Source of the DNA: Gammaproteobacteria bacterium
GTDB lineage: Bacteria; Pseudomonadota; Gammaproteobacteria; SZUA-229
Direction of reading: 5' to 3'
DNA: 64,000 nt
Assembly: GCA_016744065.1 (NCBI GenBank)
Contig: JADGFA010000008.1
Coordinates: 1-64,000, forward strand
Positions 44,059-54,442 of this stretch are shown here, piece by piece. The notes beneath the pieces are model-generated. The model was given only the letters and a program-made list of their open reading frames with translations, did not search any database and was not told where the DNA came from. The position numbers were made by a program, and so were the translations under genes. Numbering within the stretch: position 1 is the first letter of the stretch; each line of letters opens with the position of its first letter.

Positions 44059-46278
44059 TTATTTACTGGTGTGGGTGAATACGCCATCCCAGTTATCTTC
44101 AGGTGGGTTTGTACGAAAAACAGCAATTCGATCAAGGTATATTTTGTAAATCATCCGATCTGGCTCCTGTTGACTTAGCTGGAACAGGCCCTGCTCGGCA
44201 CCGTCCCAGTTCTGCTGTCGATATAACTTCAGGGCATGGTGAAACTCTTTGATTCGTTTACGTTCTGATTTGCTCACATTTTCGATTAGACCAACAGGTT
44301 CAAAAATAGTAACAGGTTTATTTTTACCCTTTACTTTTACAATATCCAGCATACGGTACTCAAATTCAGGTACCTCATGGCGTGTTGATTCATTTACAAT
44401 AAAGTCGACCGCATAATTTTTTGTCAGGCCTTCCAGACGTGAACCCAGGTTTACAGCATCTCCCAGAACAGTGTAATCAACTCTGAATTCAGAGCCCTTA
44501 TTACCTACATTCATTTCACCTGTGTTAATGCCAATACCAATTTTTATTTCAGGCTGGCCTTTGGACTTAAAAGATTTATTGAGTTTGTTAATGGCAACTA
44601 ACATATCCATACCCGCGTTCAGGGCATTTCTACCGTGTTGTGGATCTTTTAATGGCGCACCCCAAAAAGCCATAATCGCATCACCCATATATTTATCGAT
44701 CGTTCCTCTGTTATTGTGAATAACTTCAGTGAGCGGCGTGAGGAAAGCGTTTATGAAAGTGGTCAGCTCTTTAGGTTCCATTTTTTCTGAAATACTGGTG
44801 AAGCCACGTACGTCAGTAAAGAGCACTGTCATATTTCTAACTTCGCCATCCAGATTTATTTCTTTAAGATTACGGCTCATTTCATCAACAAGATCAGGTG
44901 GAACGTACTGGCCAAACAGATGGGTGAGCTGACGTTTCCCTCTTGATTCGACAAAAAAGCCATATGACATGTTCATCATATATAACATAACAACCAGTAT
45001 GAGTGGTGATGCTATAGGCATAATAAGCATTAACTGGTTCCAGGCGTAGTTATCCAGTAAAAGAATAACGCCGATTGTCAGTATCGCTGTAATGGTGCTC
45101 CAGGCTGGAGATAACATGGGCAATGTAATTGTTAATACTGTGCCCAGTAAAAAGAGTATAAGAATTTCAAAACCAATCATATATTCAGGTTTGTGCTTAA
45201 TGCTCTGGTCTAATATGCCCTGAATAATATTGGCGTGTACCTCCACTCCAGGGTAGGCTGATTCAAGTGGTGTGGTTCGAAGATCAAGCAGGCCTGCGGC
45301 ACTGGTACCAAAGATAGCTATTTTGTCTTTTAGTAAATTACGTGCAACTGACTTATTTAAAATATCAGCAGCAGAAATATAGTCAAAAGTTTTCTGTCGA
45401 CCTATATAAGGCACCATAACGGCAGAGTATTCATCAACTGGAATTGCAATTTCACCGATATATACCTGTTCCAGGGATTTTCTATCTTCAAGTTCATCAT
45501 TGGAGCTATAGCCCAATGTTAATGTGTTGTTCTGTAGTGACAGGCGAGTAATTTCCAGTGCCAGGGAAGGGTATAACTTATTATTATACGATTGTAGTAA
45601 TGGCACGCGTCTGAATACGCCGTCTTCATCTATTAGTGGGTTATCAAAAAAACCGCCAGAGGAAGCCTGTTTTTGCAGAGTAGCAATGTTTCCGGTGTAA
45701 CCTGCAGGGCTTAAAAAATCAAAGGGCTCTATCACTTCAGGAGTAAACTGAGGAATTGAGGGGGGGAGCAGGCCTTTAGATACATGTTTTACCTGGTTAT
45801 TAAAAATAACACCTAATATCGTATTGCGATTGGCCAGACTTTTTGCCAGATGTTCATCACGGTGCATAAGGCTTTGATTGTTGCTGATGATGCGTTGAAA
45901 ATCTTCACTACTGGAAATTGAGCTTTTTGAGAGTTGCGATAAAATTTTATCACTTGGATCTTCATCTTTTTCAGCAAATAAAATATCGAAGCCAAGAACG
46001 TTAATATGGTAATAATCAAATAGATTATCAACAATGTGACCCAGTACATTTCGTTCCCATGGCCACTGACCAATTTCTGTCAGGCTTTTTTCATCGATAT
46101 CAATTATAACAACCTTCTTATCAATTTGAGAAGGCAGTGATAATTGTAAGCGAAAATCATAGGAAAGATTTTCCAGTGTCTCAATAAAACGCAACGGAAT
46201 GATGTTACTGGCATTGGCAAAGAGAATAAAAGTAATCAGTAATCCCAGGCTGTATCTAAAAATTCTCTGTTTAAACAC
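44059..46278 (-). CDS. CHASE2-domain class III adenylate/guanylate cyclase
   Basis: 739 residues from GTG at 46278, with AGGGG about ten bases upstream. A first membrane helix is followed by an extracytoplasmic CHASE2 sensor (about 30-360, opening FDYRLQLSLPS-like, IDIDEKSLTEIGQWPWERN, and ending with PGVEVHANIIQGIL). Three membrane helices follow (about 365-435), then the cytoplasmic cyclase domain: TVLFTDVRGFTSISE with the first metal Asp, DKYMGDAIMAFWGAP with the second, and VLGDAVNLGSRLEG. It makes cAMP (or cGMP) in response to an unknown periplasmic signal. The substrate-specificity residues were not assigned. Confidence 0.93.
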   Translation of the reverse strand: MFKQRIFRYSLGLLITFILFANASNIIPLRFIETLENLSYDFRLQLSLPSQIDKKVVIIDIDEKSLTEIGQWPWERNVLGHIVDNLFDYYHINVLGFDILFAEKDEDPSDKILSQLSKSSISSSEDFQRIISNNQSLMHRDEHLAKSLANRNTILGVIFNNQVKHVSKGLLPPSIPQFTPEVIEPFDFLSPAGYTGNIATLQKQASSGGFFDNPLIDEDGVFRRVPLLQSYNNKLYPSLALEITRLSLQNNTLTLGYSSNDELEDRKSLEQVYIGEIAIPVDEYSAVMVPYIGRQKTFDYISAADILNKSVARNLLKDKIAIFGTSAAGLLDLRTTPLESAYPGVEVHANIIQGILDQSIKHKPEYMIGFEILILFLLGTVLTITLPMLSPAWSTITAILTIGVILLLDNYAWNQLMLIMPIASPLILVVMLYMMNMSYGFFVESRGKRQLTHLFGQYVPPDLVDEMSRNLKEINLDGEVRNMTVLFTDVRGFTSISEKMEPKELTTFINAFLTPLTEVIHNNRGTIDKYMGDAIMAFWGAPLKDPQHGRNALNAGMDMLVAINKLNKSFKSKGQPEIKIGIGINTGEMNVGNKGSEFRVDYTVLGDAVNLGSRLEGLTKNYAVDFIVNESTRHEVPEFEYRMLDIVKVKGKNKPVTIFEPVGLIENVSKSERKRIKEFHHALKLYRQQNWDGAEQGLFQLSQQEPDRMIYKIYLDRIAVFRTNPPEDNWDGVFTHTSK

Positions 46279-46438
46279 CCACTTGCCCCTGTCTTTATTA
46301 TTTTAATATGTTACGAACAATAGCAGAGATGCAGGGGGACTTCCATATTCCTGCTTCAGGGCATATAAAGTATCTCAGGTATTTAAACCGTTGAACATTT
46401 CTAATAAGATACACTTAAAACTAAAACAGGAAACCGTA

Positions 46439-47179
46439 ATGCCAGATTCAAGTACTATTTTACTGGGTGTCAATATTGATCATGTTGCCACATTAAGACA
46501 GGCCAGGGGCACGCGTTATCCTAACCCGGTGCATGCAGCATTACAGGCGGAACAGGCGGGTGCTGACGCTATAACCCTGCACTTGCGGGAAGATCGTAGG
46601 CACATACAGGAGCATGATGTGCTGATGCTGAAAGATTCATTATTAACGCGTATGAATCTTGAAATGGCAGTCACCGACAAAATGCTGGCATTTGCTGAAA
46701 AAGTACGCCCAGAGGATTGTTGTCTAGTACCAGAAAGCAGGGAGGAACTTACTACAGAAGGTGGTCTGGATGTAGTCAGTCAGGAAAATCATATTAAGGA
46801 AGCCTGCCAGCAATTAGCAGAAGCAGGTATACGTGTTTCATTATTTATAGATGCAGACCTGAGCCAGATTGAAGCGGCAAAACGATGTGGAGCGCCTGTT
46901 ATTGAAATACATACAGGGCATTTTGCGGATGCAGATAATAATGATGAAGCACTAAAGCAGCTTAAAAAAATAACTGAAGCAGTTGAAATTGCCCATGACC
47001 TGGGATTACAGGTAAATGCGGGGCATGGTCTGCATTATCATAATGTGCAGGCGATAGCTTCTATAGCGCATATTCGGGAACTAAATATAGGCCATGCAAT
47101 TATTGCGGAAGCTGTTTTTTGTGGATTGCAGCCCGCGGTAAGCAATATGAAAAAACTGATGTTGAATGCACGGTTTTGA
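46439..47179 (+). CDS. pdxJ: Pyridoxine 5'-phosphate synthase
   Basis: 246 residues from ATG 46439. The frame reaches a TTG at 46391, but AGG eight bases ahead of the ATG and the start [19 protein letters not shown] identify the real beginning. Motifs: the HLREDRRHI loop, catalytic Glu in [40 protein letters not shown] and [10 protein letters not shown]. PdxJ closes the pyridine ring of vitamin B6 from 1-deoxy-D-xylulose 5-phosphate and aminoacetone phosphate. It is alone on this strand, divergent from the cyclase gene. Confidence 0.97.
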   Translation: MPDSSTILLGVNIDHVATLRQARGTRYPNPVHAALQAEQAGADAITLHLREDRRHIQEHDVLMLKDSLLTRMNLEMAVTDKMLAFAEKVRPEDCCLVPESREELTTEGGLDVVSQENHIKEACQQLAEAGIRVSLFIDADLSQIEAAKRCGAPVIEIHTGHFADADNNDEALKQLKKITEAVEIAHDLGLQVNAGHGLHYHNVQAIASIAHIRELNIGHAIIAEAVFCGLQPAVSNMKKLMLNARF

Positions 47180-47191
47180 TAGGACGGGGTT

Positions 47192-47209
47192 AGCTATGAG
47201 TGCATAGCT
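47192..47209 (+). terminator. Hairpin downstream of pdxJ
   Basis: AGCTATG and CATAGCT pair perfectly around a four-base loop, 12 nt after the stop and followed by TTTCT. It is a weak rho-independent-like structure between convergent pdxJ and the barA-like gene. Confidence 0.45.
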
Positions 47210-47332
47210 TTCTCTAGTGAGATATCTTTTTGGGGAAAAGTTTTTGGTGTTTTCTCCATGCCGGCATTATCCGGTGTTGCCAGAAGTGTTTGTCAGTCTG
47301 ACAAGCGGATGAATGAAGACAGTATATAATAT

Positions 47333-50092
47333 TTATGAGTGAAAATTATCCTGATAAAACTCAAGTAATATATCTATAGAGGAGATTACTTTTTCAAGCC
47401 CTGTATCTGTTTTTTCATATTCCTTTAAATCAATAATGTTTTCAAAACTCTCAGAAGCGGCTAACAAATTGGGTACACCACAGTACTTTGTGCCGCCATG
47501 TAGTTTATGAATATGCTTTTTTAATGCATCAGTATCATTGTTTTGTCTGGCTTCTAATAAATTTATTCTATGTGTGGGTAATTCACTGATTAACATTGGA
47601 AATAATTCACTGGCAAGTTCTTCATTTCCACCTGCTAACTGTATGCCTAGCTGCTCATCAAAAATATTATTACCTGTAGTGAGTTTATTCGTTGCTTTTT
47701 TATCATGTTTCTCAGTGTCTACCCAGCGGGTAAACACATCAAGTAATTGTTGTTCAGTAATGGGTTTGAGTAGAATATCGTTCATACCCGAGTCAAAGAC
47801 CTGCAATTGCTCTTCAGGCATGGCATTAGCGGTTAAAGCCACAATGGTTGTTTTGTTGCATGGATTATCGGTATTGCGTATGGACTTTGCCGCGGTAAAA
47901 CCATTTAATTTTGGCATATGTAAGTCCATAAAGATTAGATGGAAGTATTGTTCATTTGCTAATTTAACTGCTTCTTCCCCGTCTTCCGCGGTTATTACCT
48001 GAATTTTTTGCATTTCTAAAAGTGTTTTGGCTAACTTAAGGTTTATTTTGTTATCATCAACCAGGAGTACTTTAATATGGGATAAAGATTTTTTATTAAT
48101 AGTTTGTTTGGTGTTATCAGAAATCATAATGTCATCTTTCTTGTTCGTACTGAATGAAGTAAGAATTTGATTTTTTAGCAAACTGGATCTGGAGCAGCGA
48201 TAAATAATATTTTTAAGGCCAGCACGTGTTAAGTCCTGTGCATCATTAATATCAAATATACTGGCCAGAGTAATATAAGGAAGACCGGTCGACTGTAATG
48301 CTTTTGCAAGATTACTTAGTATAAAGTTGTTTTTTATATTACTTCGGCTTATACCTGCGATTATACCAATAAGCTCCTGCTTACTATTGGTTTTAATGAG
48401 TTGTGGTAACTTGTCTAAACGACCTGTTTCAATCGTTTCAATACCTAAACTATTAAGTAAAGAGCGGGTAGAAATTCTGTTTTGATCAACTGATTCAAAT
48501 AAAATTATTTTAAATTTTTTCGTGTCTTTAGATGCTAAAGAGCATTTTGAATTTGATGACAAGGGTACAGTGAACCAGAAGCTGGAACCTTTATTTAGAC
48601 TGCTTTCAAAACCAATTTCACCGTTCATTAATTCAGCAAGTTTTCTGGATATTACAAGCCCAAGGCCTGTGCCACCAAAGTTACGGCTGATTGATGTGTC
48701 GGCCTGTGTGAAGGCAGTGAACAGACGTTGCTTGCTTAAGTCGTTCATGCCCATGCCAGTATCCGTTACAGTAAAACGGATAAGTTCTTTTTTATCAGGT
48801 CGTGTTTCTATCAGAACGCGAATAATAACATGGCCGCTTTGTGTGAATTTAACAGCATTACTGATCAGGTTAATGAGTATCTGTCGAATACGAGAAGGAT
48901 CACCGAGGATGGTTTCAGGTAATTTTACTGAAGGATGATAAATTAATTCTATATTTTTCTGGTAGGCCATGGGAGCAAACATGGTTATAATTTCATCCAT
49001 TACATCATCTAAACTGAAATTGATGTTTTCAATGTTTAGTTTTCCAGATTCAATTTTAGAAAAATCGAGAATATCATTAATTATGGTTAATAAGTTGCTT
49101 GCAGAACTGCGTATTGTATTAACATAATCATTTTGCTCATCAGTTAATGTTGTTTTTCCAAGTAATTCTGTAAAACCAATTACGCCATTCATGGGCGTGC
49201 GAATTTCATGGCTCATATTGGCCAGAAATTCAGATTTTATTTTGCTGGCAGAGAGAGCCTGATTACGTGCAAGATCAATTTCGATATTTTGAATTTCAAG
49301 CTCTTCTAGTGTTTTCTTTAAGTCAGCAGTGGCATTACTAACCTGGCTTTGCAGGTCTGATCGTATAAGCTGCATCTCACTGGCCATTTTATTTACGCCT
49401 TCTTCCAGTGAGCCTATTTCGCCGCCTGTGTCTATTTTTATACGGGTATTTAGTTCACCCTGTCCTATTTGTTTAACTGCATCGGTTAAGCGCTGAATCG
49501 GATTCACAACACTGCGACTGATACTGATAGCAAGAAATACAGTGATAAACAGGCCAGAAAACGTAATTAGAAAGCCTTTAATTAAACTATCAAGTTGTTG
49601 GACCTGGGTTGACTGATTATTTAATGTGACATGGACATAACCCAGATTATTAGGTGTTGTCGAATCGGATGTGTTTTCTGTAAATAGTTCATCGTAATCT
49701 GAAAGGTTAACATCACTTCCGGTAATGCTGGCAGTGTATTTAAACTCTTTTGGTGTAATGAAAACGGGTAAAATGGTTTCTGGCTGCTTTATTTTACGTG
49801 TGCGGCTGATAAGAACTTCATTGTATCTGTTGCTGATAGTGATATTGGTAATATCGCTTTCCTGTAAAGTATTGTTTATCAGGTTTTCAAGTATTTCAAG
49901 GTTACCTGCGAATACACCATACTCACTGGCAGGCGATAAATTGTCGGCAATTAACTGTCCTTTTATGTGTAAGGCTTCTTCTATGTATGCGTAGCGGTTA
50001 AAGCTAAAATAAGATGCGAGTGATACGGCAATTAGCAATGTGGGTAGCAAAGCTAAAAACATAACGCGCTTGTTGATTCCCCAGTTTCTCAT
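47333..50092 (-). CDS. barA: BarA-like hybrid sensor histidine kinase
   Basis: 919 residues, practically the same size and layout as E. coli BarA. TM1 at about 10-30, a periplasmic domain of about 140 residues, TM2 at about 172-192 and HAMP at about 195-245. The H-box [19 protein letters not shown] puts His295 as autophosphorylation site. HATPase follows with the NAVKFT, DTGMGM and GGTGLGL boxes. Then a receiver-like domain without obvious phosphoacceptor, a true receiver ([14 protein letters not shown] and [11 protein letters not shown]) and a C-terminal Hpt domain ([11 protein letters not shown]). BarA controls UvrY/GacA and CsrA RNAs in relatives; whether this copy does so is unknown. It overlaps the binding-protein gene by four bases, which is unusual for barA. 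Confidence 0.9.
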   Translation of the reverse strand: MRNWGINKRVMFLALLPTLLIAVSLASYFSFNRYAYIEEALHIKGQLIADNLSPASEYGVFAGNLEILENLINNTLQESDITNITISNRYNEVLISRTRKIKQPETILPVFITPKEFKYTASITGSDVNLSDYDELFTENTSDSTTPNNLGYVHVTLNNQSTQVQQLDSLIKGFLITFSGLFITVFLAISISRSVVNPIQRLTDAVKQIGQGELNTRIKIDTGGEIGSLEEGVNKMASEMQLIRSDLQSQVSNATADLKKTLEELEIQNIEIDLARNQALSASKIKSEFLANMSHEIRTPMNGVIGFTELLGKTTLTDEQNDYVNTIRSSASNLLTIINDILDFSKIESGKLNIENINFSLDDVMDEIITMFAPMAYQKNIELIYHPSVKLPETILGDPSRIRQILINLISNAVKFTQSGHVIIRVLIETRPDKKELIRFTVTDTGMGMNDLSKQRLFTAFTQADTSISRNFGGTGLGLVISRKLAELMNGEIGFESSLNKGSSFWFTVPLSSNSKCSLASKDTKKFKIILFESVDQNRISTRSLLNSLGIETIETGRLDKLPQLIKTNSKQELIGIIAGISRSNIKNNFILSNLAKALQSTGLPYITLASIFDINDAQDLTRAGLKNIIYRCSRSSLLKNQILTSFSTNKKDDIMISDNTKQTINKKSLSHIKVLLVDDNKINLKLAKTLLEMQKIQVITAEDGEEAVKLANEQYFHLIFMDLHMPKLNGFTAAKSIRNTDNPCNKTTIVALTANAMPEEQLQVFDSGMNDILLKPITEQQLLDVFTRWVDTEKHDKKATNKLTTGNNIFDEQLGIQLAGGNEELASELFPMLISELPTHRINLLEARQNNDTDALKKHIHKLHGGTKYCGVPNLLAASESFENIIDLKEYEKTDTGLEKVISSIDILLEFYQDNFHS

Positions 50093-51111
50093 TGTTTTTC
50101 AGCTTTTTTCATTTTCGTAATAATAGCTTTATCAGATGTCAGTTTAATTCCCAGTGATCGTGCTATGTTTTTATTTAACGCGACAGAATATTTATCGGGG
50201 TAGTACTTTTTTTGCTGAAATGATTTGTTTATAAAGAAACTTTTTATGATAATCGTTAGTTGTTCACTGATTTGTTCAGGCTTTGAGTAAATAGCGGCAA
50301 TTGCCCCAGCTTTAACGTAAGCTTGAGAAAATCCGATAATAGGCAGCTTGTTACGATAGGCTAATAATAAAATCCCCCGTATGGTTCCTTTGTTATAAAC
50401 AGTAGGGTCAGGTAGTGTGAGTAAAACGTCTGTCGAATTATTTAATGCTTTTAATGAAGTGGATAATTGATCTGAACTTTCGATTTCTTCTATTTTTACA
50501 TTATGCCCTGTTTTAATAGATGCTTTTTTTAAGGCTTTATCCAGGTCTTTGGTGTAAGGCCCCAGAAGAATACCCACATTCTTATGTGGACCTAAAACAG
50601 CTGTTATTAAATGAAATTGCCTGTCAGTGGGCTGGTCAATAAGTAAACTGCTCCAGTTTTTCTTTTCCGGATGGGCAGAACTTAGTGATTTAGTAATATG
50701 GCGGGGTATGAGTGCGCTTAGAATTGGCGTTTTTATATTGGCTTCGAGTAATTTTTTAGTTGTCTGGCTACCAATGGCAATAAGTAATTGCTGCTTATGT
50801 ATTTTTAATAAATTCAGCCGTTCAGGCTCAAGTAACATCTGTTCAGTTTGATATCCGATTTTTGAGATGTCTTTTTGCAGGCGATCAATTAACTGCTGAC
50901 TAAACCCATGTGCTTTCTGGTAAACAATGAGTATTTTTTTGTCTGTAGATGCGGCATGAAGATTTTGTGGAAGTAATAGAAAAGTCAGTGTTGCTATAAA
51001 TAGTATAACAACAGGCACAGGAAGCTGTAAAACATTCAATGCTCCCTGCTTTACCTTGCTGATGTTACTATTTAATTTCATTCCCTGCTTCATTCCTTGT
51101 AAAACATTCAT
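50089..51111 (-). CDS. Periplasmic ABC-type substrate-binding family protein (PF04392-like)
   Basis: 340 residues. The N-terminal membrane/signal segment ([22 protein letters not shown]) follows an odd leader rich in Met, Gln and Lys; ATGs at codons 7 and 11 are alternatives. The body has two Rossmann-like lobes: [50 protein letters not shown] and [13 protein letters not shown], then [20 protein letters not shown]-type ligand-site sequence. This is the 'ABC_sub_bind' family, whose members are often found without a transporter. Its stop overlaps the ATG of the BarA-like gene, so it is more likely a sensor partner than a transport subunit here. Confidence 0.87.
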   Translation of the reverse strand: MNVLQGMKQGMKLNSNISKVKQGALNVLQLPVPVVILFIATLTFLLLPQNLHAASTDKKILIVYQKAHGFSQQLIDRLQKDISKIGYQTEQMLLEPERLNLLKIHKQQLLIAIGSQTTKKLLEANIKTPILSALIPRHITKSLSSAHPEKKNWSSLLIDQPTDRQFHLITAVLGPHKNVGILLGPYTKDLDKALKKASIKTGHNVKIEEIESSDQLSTSLKALNNSTDVLLTLPDPTVYNKGTIRGILLLAYRNKLPIIGFSQAYVKAGAIAAIYSKPEQISEQLTIIIKSFFINKSFQQKKYYPDKYSVALNKNIARSLGIKLTSDKAIITKMKKAEKQ

Positions 51112-51175
51112 CCTGTTAGTGAATATGGTCCAGGCTGTATGTTTTCTCCAGTTAGTTTATCTATCATTATCTTAG

Positions 51176-53380
51176 TTAATTGAACTTAAAGGCAAGCTCA
51201 AAATATCCTCTACGATCTTGCTCACTGCCGGGGATATTTACAGTTTGTTGAGAGGCGTCGGTAAAGTTGGTTCGAGTGTAATCAAAGTGTGTGCCTCCCA
51301 GATTTTGTAAAATAAGAGAAAAGTCGACTTCTCCACCTGATGTTTTATGTGATTTTCGTACAACCAGATCAACGCGGGTATATTCTTCTGCTGAGCGGTC
51401 TGTAAATGATTGTGTTGGATCGTAGCGATTATGTGTTTGGTCTAACCAGTCCATATCACCTACATGGTAAACAGATAAACCCGTGCTTAAATTATTTTCC
51501 CATTGTTTCATAAGCATAGCGCCATAACTGTGTTTGGGCACAGATTCTTCCAGGCGTCCAATAATTGTATTTTGTCTGTCAGGGTTAATATCACTATCGG
51601 TCAGGTCACTGATTATCTCTGCTTTTATTTCAATATATGAATAATAGGCATATAGCCGCCATGTATTATTAATCTGATAATCACTGGAAATTTCAAAACC
51701 ATGGGTTTCTGTTTTGGCCGCATTAATAGAATCTTTAGCGCCTTCTCCGGCGTAACCAGGGCCAAAGAGGTCATCAATATTTTCAGTTGGTACATCACCT
51801 ACGTAATCAATTTTAGAAATGAGTTTGTCGGTTTCATCAGAGAACAGCTTGATATCAAAGATAAGTTTGCTATCCAGCAGCTGTATCATCCAGCCTAATT
51901 CATAGGATGTAATTTTTTCAGAATCCACATCGCCAGAAGCATAAATAAATGGATCAATGAGAATGTCACCATCTAATATTGTTTCTAATAGTGGGTTATT
52001 CAGCGGTTGCCCCCCATCCTGAGTAAGTTGCTGTTGTATTGCTACATAGCCATTTTCATCAAAAATAGTTGGTGTACGTGTGGCCTTTGATCCACTCAGG
52101 CGAAAAGTGTGCTGATCAGTCAGGTGGTAAATAAAAGCCAGTCTCGGCGCAAGGTCTGAGCCTGAGATATCATTTTTTTCATAGGTCAGGCCTGCATTTA
52201 TAAGAAAGTTATTATTTACGCTGTATTCCCCATGTGCAAAATAACGGTATAGAAAAAGCGAGTTATCTGTATTAGGGTGAAAAACATTATCAGCGATTAC
52301 TTTGTCTTTTCTTATACTGCCACCGGTTACCAGACGTAAAGATTCACCTGGATTGAAATAATAAGCAAGCTCAAGGTCATGACGTTCTGATTCCAGGTCA
52401 TAAGTGTCATAAACATCAAAGTCATCGATATTTGTGAGTGGCGGGCCAAAATCTGAGAGTGATATGGTCGTGACAAGTTCTGAAGAAAAACTTTTTGTAT
52501 AGTTATAGTAATACTGCATAGAAAAACTGTTTCCATCATCAAGATGATGTTCCAGTCTTAAGTGTTGAAAAGCCGTTGTTACTTCAACTTCATTATCCAT
52601 ATCGGATACAGTTTCCAGTACATCGCCATACAAACTGTCCTGAATGCCGCCAGAATAATAAAGCTGTGTAGAAAGGTCTATCTGGTAGTCAAGACGATAG
52701 CTCAGGTAATCTGTTTCAGTAGAATCATTTAACAGGTCTGTGCCAGTGTTATTTTTTGTGCCCATTGAAACACGATAATCCAGATTATCAGACTGGCCAC
52801 TGAATCGATATATGGCATCGGCGGTATCATGTGCACCGGTGGAGCCCTTAATATAGTGGCCGCGTTCTTCGGAAGCATGTTTTGTGGTAATGCTGACAAC
52901 GGACTGAAATGCATTATTTCCATAAGTAGACGCATTCGGGCCACGTATAACTTCAAGACGCTCTATATCATCTATGCTAATAATTAAATCAGACCAGGAG
53001 ACACCCGCCTGGGTTGGTAAATATACAGAACGTCCATCAATAACCAGTTGTATGCGTTTGGATAAACGATCACTTTGGCCATGGTAAGTTGCAACTGGAC
53101 TGTTTCCATTAAGGTAACCAACAGTAAAACCAGGGACTAATCGGAGGATATCAGGAATGCTTTGTGCACCAGATGCATCAATCATTTGACGGTCAATAAC
53201 CGTTGTTGCAACAGGTGATTCATTTAATGGCTGAGAGAGGCGAGTAGCGGAGATGATAACCGGCATATCATCAAGATACATGGCTTCAGAACCGAGCATG
53301 GCAAGGGTGTTCTCAGCGTTTGCGGCAAAAAGGCTTACTGGTAATAGCAGTAGCCCAGAAAAAGATAGTTTTGAATTCAT
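51176..53380 (-). CDS. TonB-dependent outer-membrane receptor
   Basis: 734 residues. A signal peptide (LSFSGLLLLPVSLFAANA) is followed by the plug domain: PVATTVIDRQMIDASGAQSIPDILRLVPGF, VIDGRSVYL and IERLEVIRGPNASTYGNNAFQSVVSI. A 22-strand barrel with many Tyr/Asn strands makes up the rest. The chain ends ELAFKFN, with terminal aromatic Phe as usual. No extra N-terminal signalling domain of the FecA type. The ligand is unknown, and no Fur box was found upstream. It is the first gene of the minus operon with the binding protein (64 bp downstream) and the BarA-like kinase. Confidence 0.92.
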   Translation of the reverse strand: MNSKLSFSGLLLLPVSLFAANAENTLAMLGSEAMYLDDMPVIISATRLSQPLNESPVATTVIDRQMIDASGAQSIPDILRLVPGFTVGYLNGNSPVATYHGQSDRLSKRIQLVIDGRSVYLPTQAGVSWSDLIISIDDIERLEVIRGPNASTYGNNAFQSVVSITTKHASEERGHYIKGSTGAHDTADAIYRFSGQSDNLDYRVSMGTKNNTGTDLLNDSTETDYLSYRLDYQIDLSTQLYYSGGIQDSLYGDVLETVSDMDNEVEVTTAFQHLRLEHHLDDGNSFSMQYYYNYTKSFSSELVTTISLSDFGPPLTNIDDFDVYDTYDLESERHDLELAYYFNPGESLRLVTGGSIRKDKVIADNVFHPNTDNSLFLYRYFAHGEYSVNNNFLINAGLTYEKNDISGSDLAPRLAFIYHLTDQHTFRLSGSKATRTPTIFDENGYVAIQQQLTQDGGQPLNNPLLETILDGDILIDPFIYASGDVDSEKITSYELGWMIQLLDSKLIFDIKLFSDETDKLISKIDYVGDVPTENIDDLFGPGYAGEGAKDSINAAKTETHGFEISSDYQINNTWRLYAYYSYIEIKAEIISDLTDSDINPDRQNTIIGRLEESVPKHSYGAMLMKQWENNLSTGLSVYHVGDMDWLDQTHNRYDPTQSFTDRSAEEYTRVDLVVRKSHKTSGGEVDFSLILQNLGGTHFDYTRTNFTDASQQTVNIPGSEQDRRGYFELAFKFN

Positions 53381-53512
53381 TTAAGTATCTACAACGTCTC
53401 ACTGATTTTGTCTAAATATGTGATAATGTTCTGAATTCCCTGAAACTTTATAGTTATATGGTTGATTCTAGCAGTTTTTTCTATAAAAACTAATTTTGAA
53501 AGTGACTTTCTT

Positions 53513-54409
53513 ATGCATTCTGAAGCATTTCCGACCCTGGAAAATTTTGTTGGTAACACTCCACTGGTACGCTTGCAGCGTCTGGTGCCGAATAATAACA
53601 TCATACTGGTGAAGCTGGAGGGAAATAACCCAGCGGGTTCTGTAAAAGATCGTCCTGCGATGAGTATGATTAAACGGGCTGAGTCTCGGGGTGAAATTAA
53701 GCCAGGCGATACCTTAATTGAAGCGACAAGTGGCAATACAGGTATTGCTCTGGCAATGGCAGCGGCTATAAAAGGCTATAAAATGGTATTGATCATGCCA
53801 GACAATATGAGTGAAGAACGCTGTGCCAGTATGAAAGCGTATGGCGCTGAGCTAATTAGTGTAACTCAGGAACAGAGTATGGAAGGTGCGCGTGATCTGG
53901 CCCTGCAAATGCAGGCCGATGGTAAAGGCATTGTTCTGGATCAGTTTAATAATGAAGATAACCCAATTGCACACTACGAAGGTACAGGGCCTGAAATATG
54001 GCGTGATAGCCGAGGAAAAGTGACCCACTTTGTTAGCGCCATGGGAACCACGGGTACCATTATGGGAACCTCACGTTATCTTAAAGAGCAAAACTCAGCG
54101 ATTAAGATTGTCGGCGTGCAGCCTGAAGAAGGTTCAAAAATACCCGGTATTCGTCGTTGGCCCAAAGAGTATTTACCCGGTATTTTTAATGAAAAACAGA
54201 TTGATATAACCATTGATGTCAGTCAGAAAAATGCAGAAGACATTACACGTCGATTAGCAGCAGAAGAGGGGATTTTTTGTGGTATATCATCTGGTGGTGC
54301 CGTGGCTGCTGCATTAAAATTGTGTGAGCAGGTTGAAAATGCGGTTATCGTTTCGATTATCTGTGATCGAGGTGATCGTTATTTATCAACCGGAGTTTTT
54401 CCTGCCTGA
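53513..54409 (+). CDS. cysM: Cysteine synthase B
   Basis: 298 residues from ATG 53513; the frame extends to TTG 53462, but MHSEAFPTLENFVGNTPLVRL fits the normal start. The PLP lysine is in NNPAGSVKDRPAMSM, the substrate loop is TSGNTGIALAM, the phosphate cup is GTTGTIMGTS, and PEEGSKIPGIRRWPKEYLPGIF is specific for CysM over CysK. It makes cysteine (or S-sulfocysteine from thiosulfate) from O-acetylserine. rlmD follows 33 nt later on the same strand, the usual cysM-rlmD pairing of gammaproteobacteria. Confidence 0.96.
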   Translation: MHSEAFPTLENFVGNTPLVRLQRLVPNNNIILVKLEGNNPAGSVKDRPAMSMIKRAESRGEIKPGDTLIEATSGNTGIALAMAAAIKGYKMVLIMPDNMSEERCASMKAYGAELISVTQEQSMEGARDLALQMQADGKGIVLDQFNNEDNPIAHYEGTGPEIWRDSRGKVTHFVSAMGTTGTIMGTSRYLKEQNSAIKIVGVQPEEGSKIPGIRRWPKEYLPGIFNEKQIDITIDVSQKNAEDITRRLAAEEGIFCGISSGGAVAAALKLCEQVENAVIVSIICDRGDRYLSTGVFPA

Positions 54410-54442
54410 AGCAGTAATTGTAAAACGTAAAGAATTATTTAT

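Noticed and set aside
47291-47303. TGTCAG-T-CTGACA palindrome between pdxJ and the barA-like gene
   Set aside because: It is short, in a convergent gap and has no T-run. Function cannot be argued.
53381-53512. Possible Fur box ahead of the TonB-dependent receptor
   Set aside because: The sequence TGATAATG occurs but has no matching second arm.
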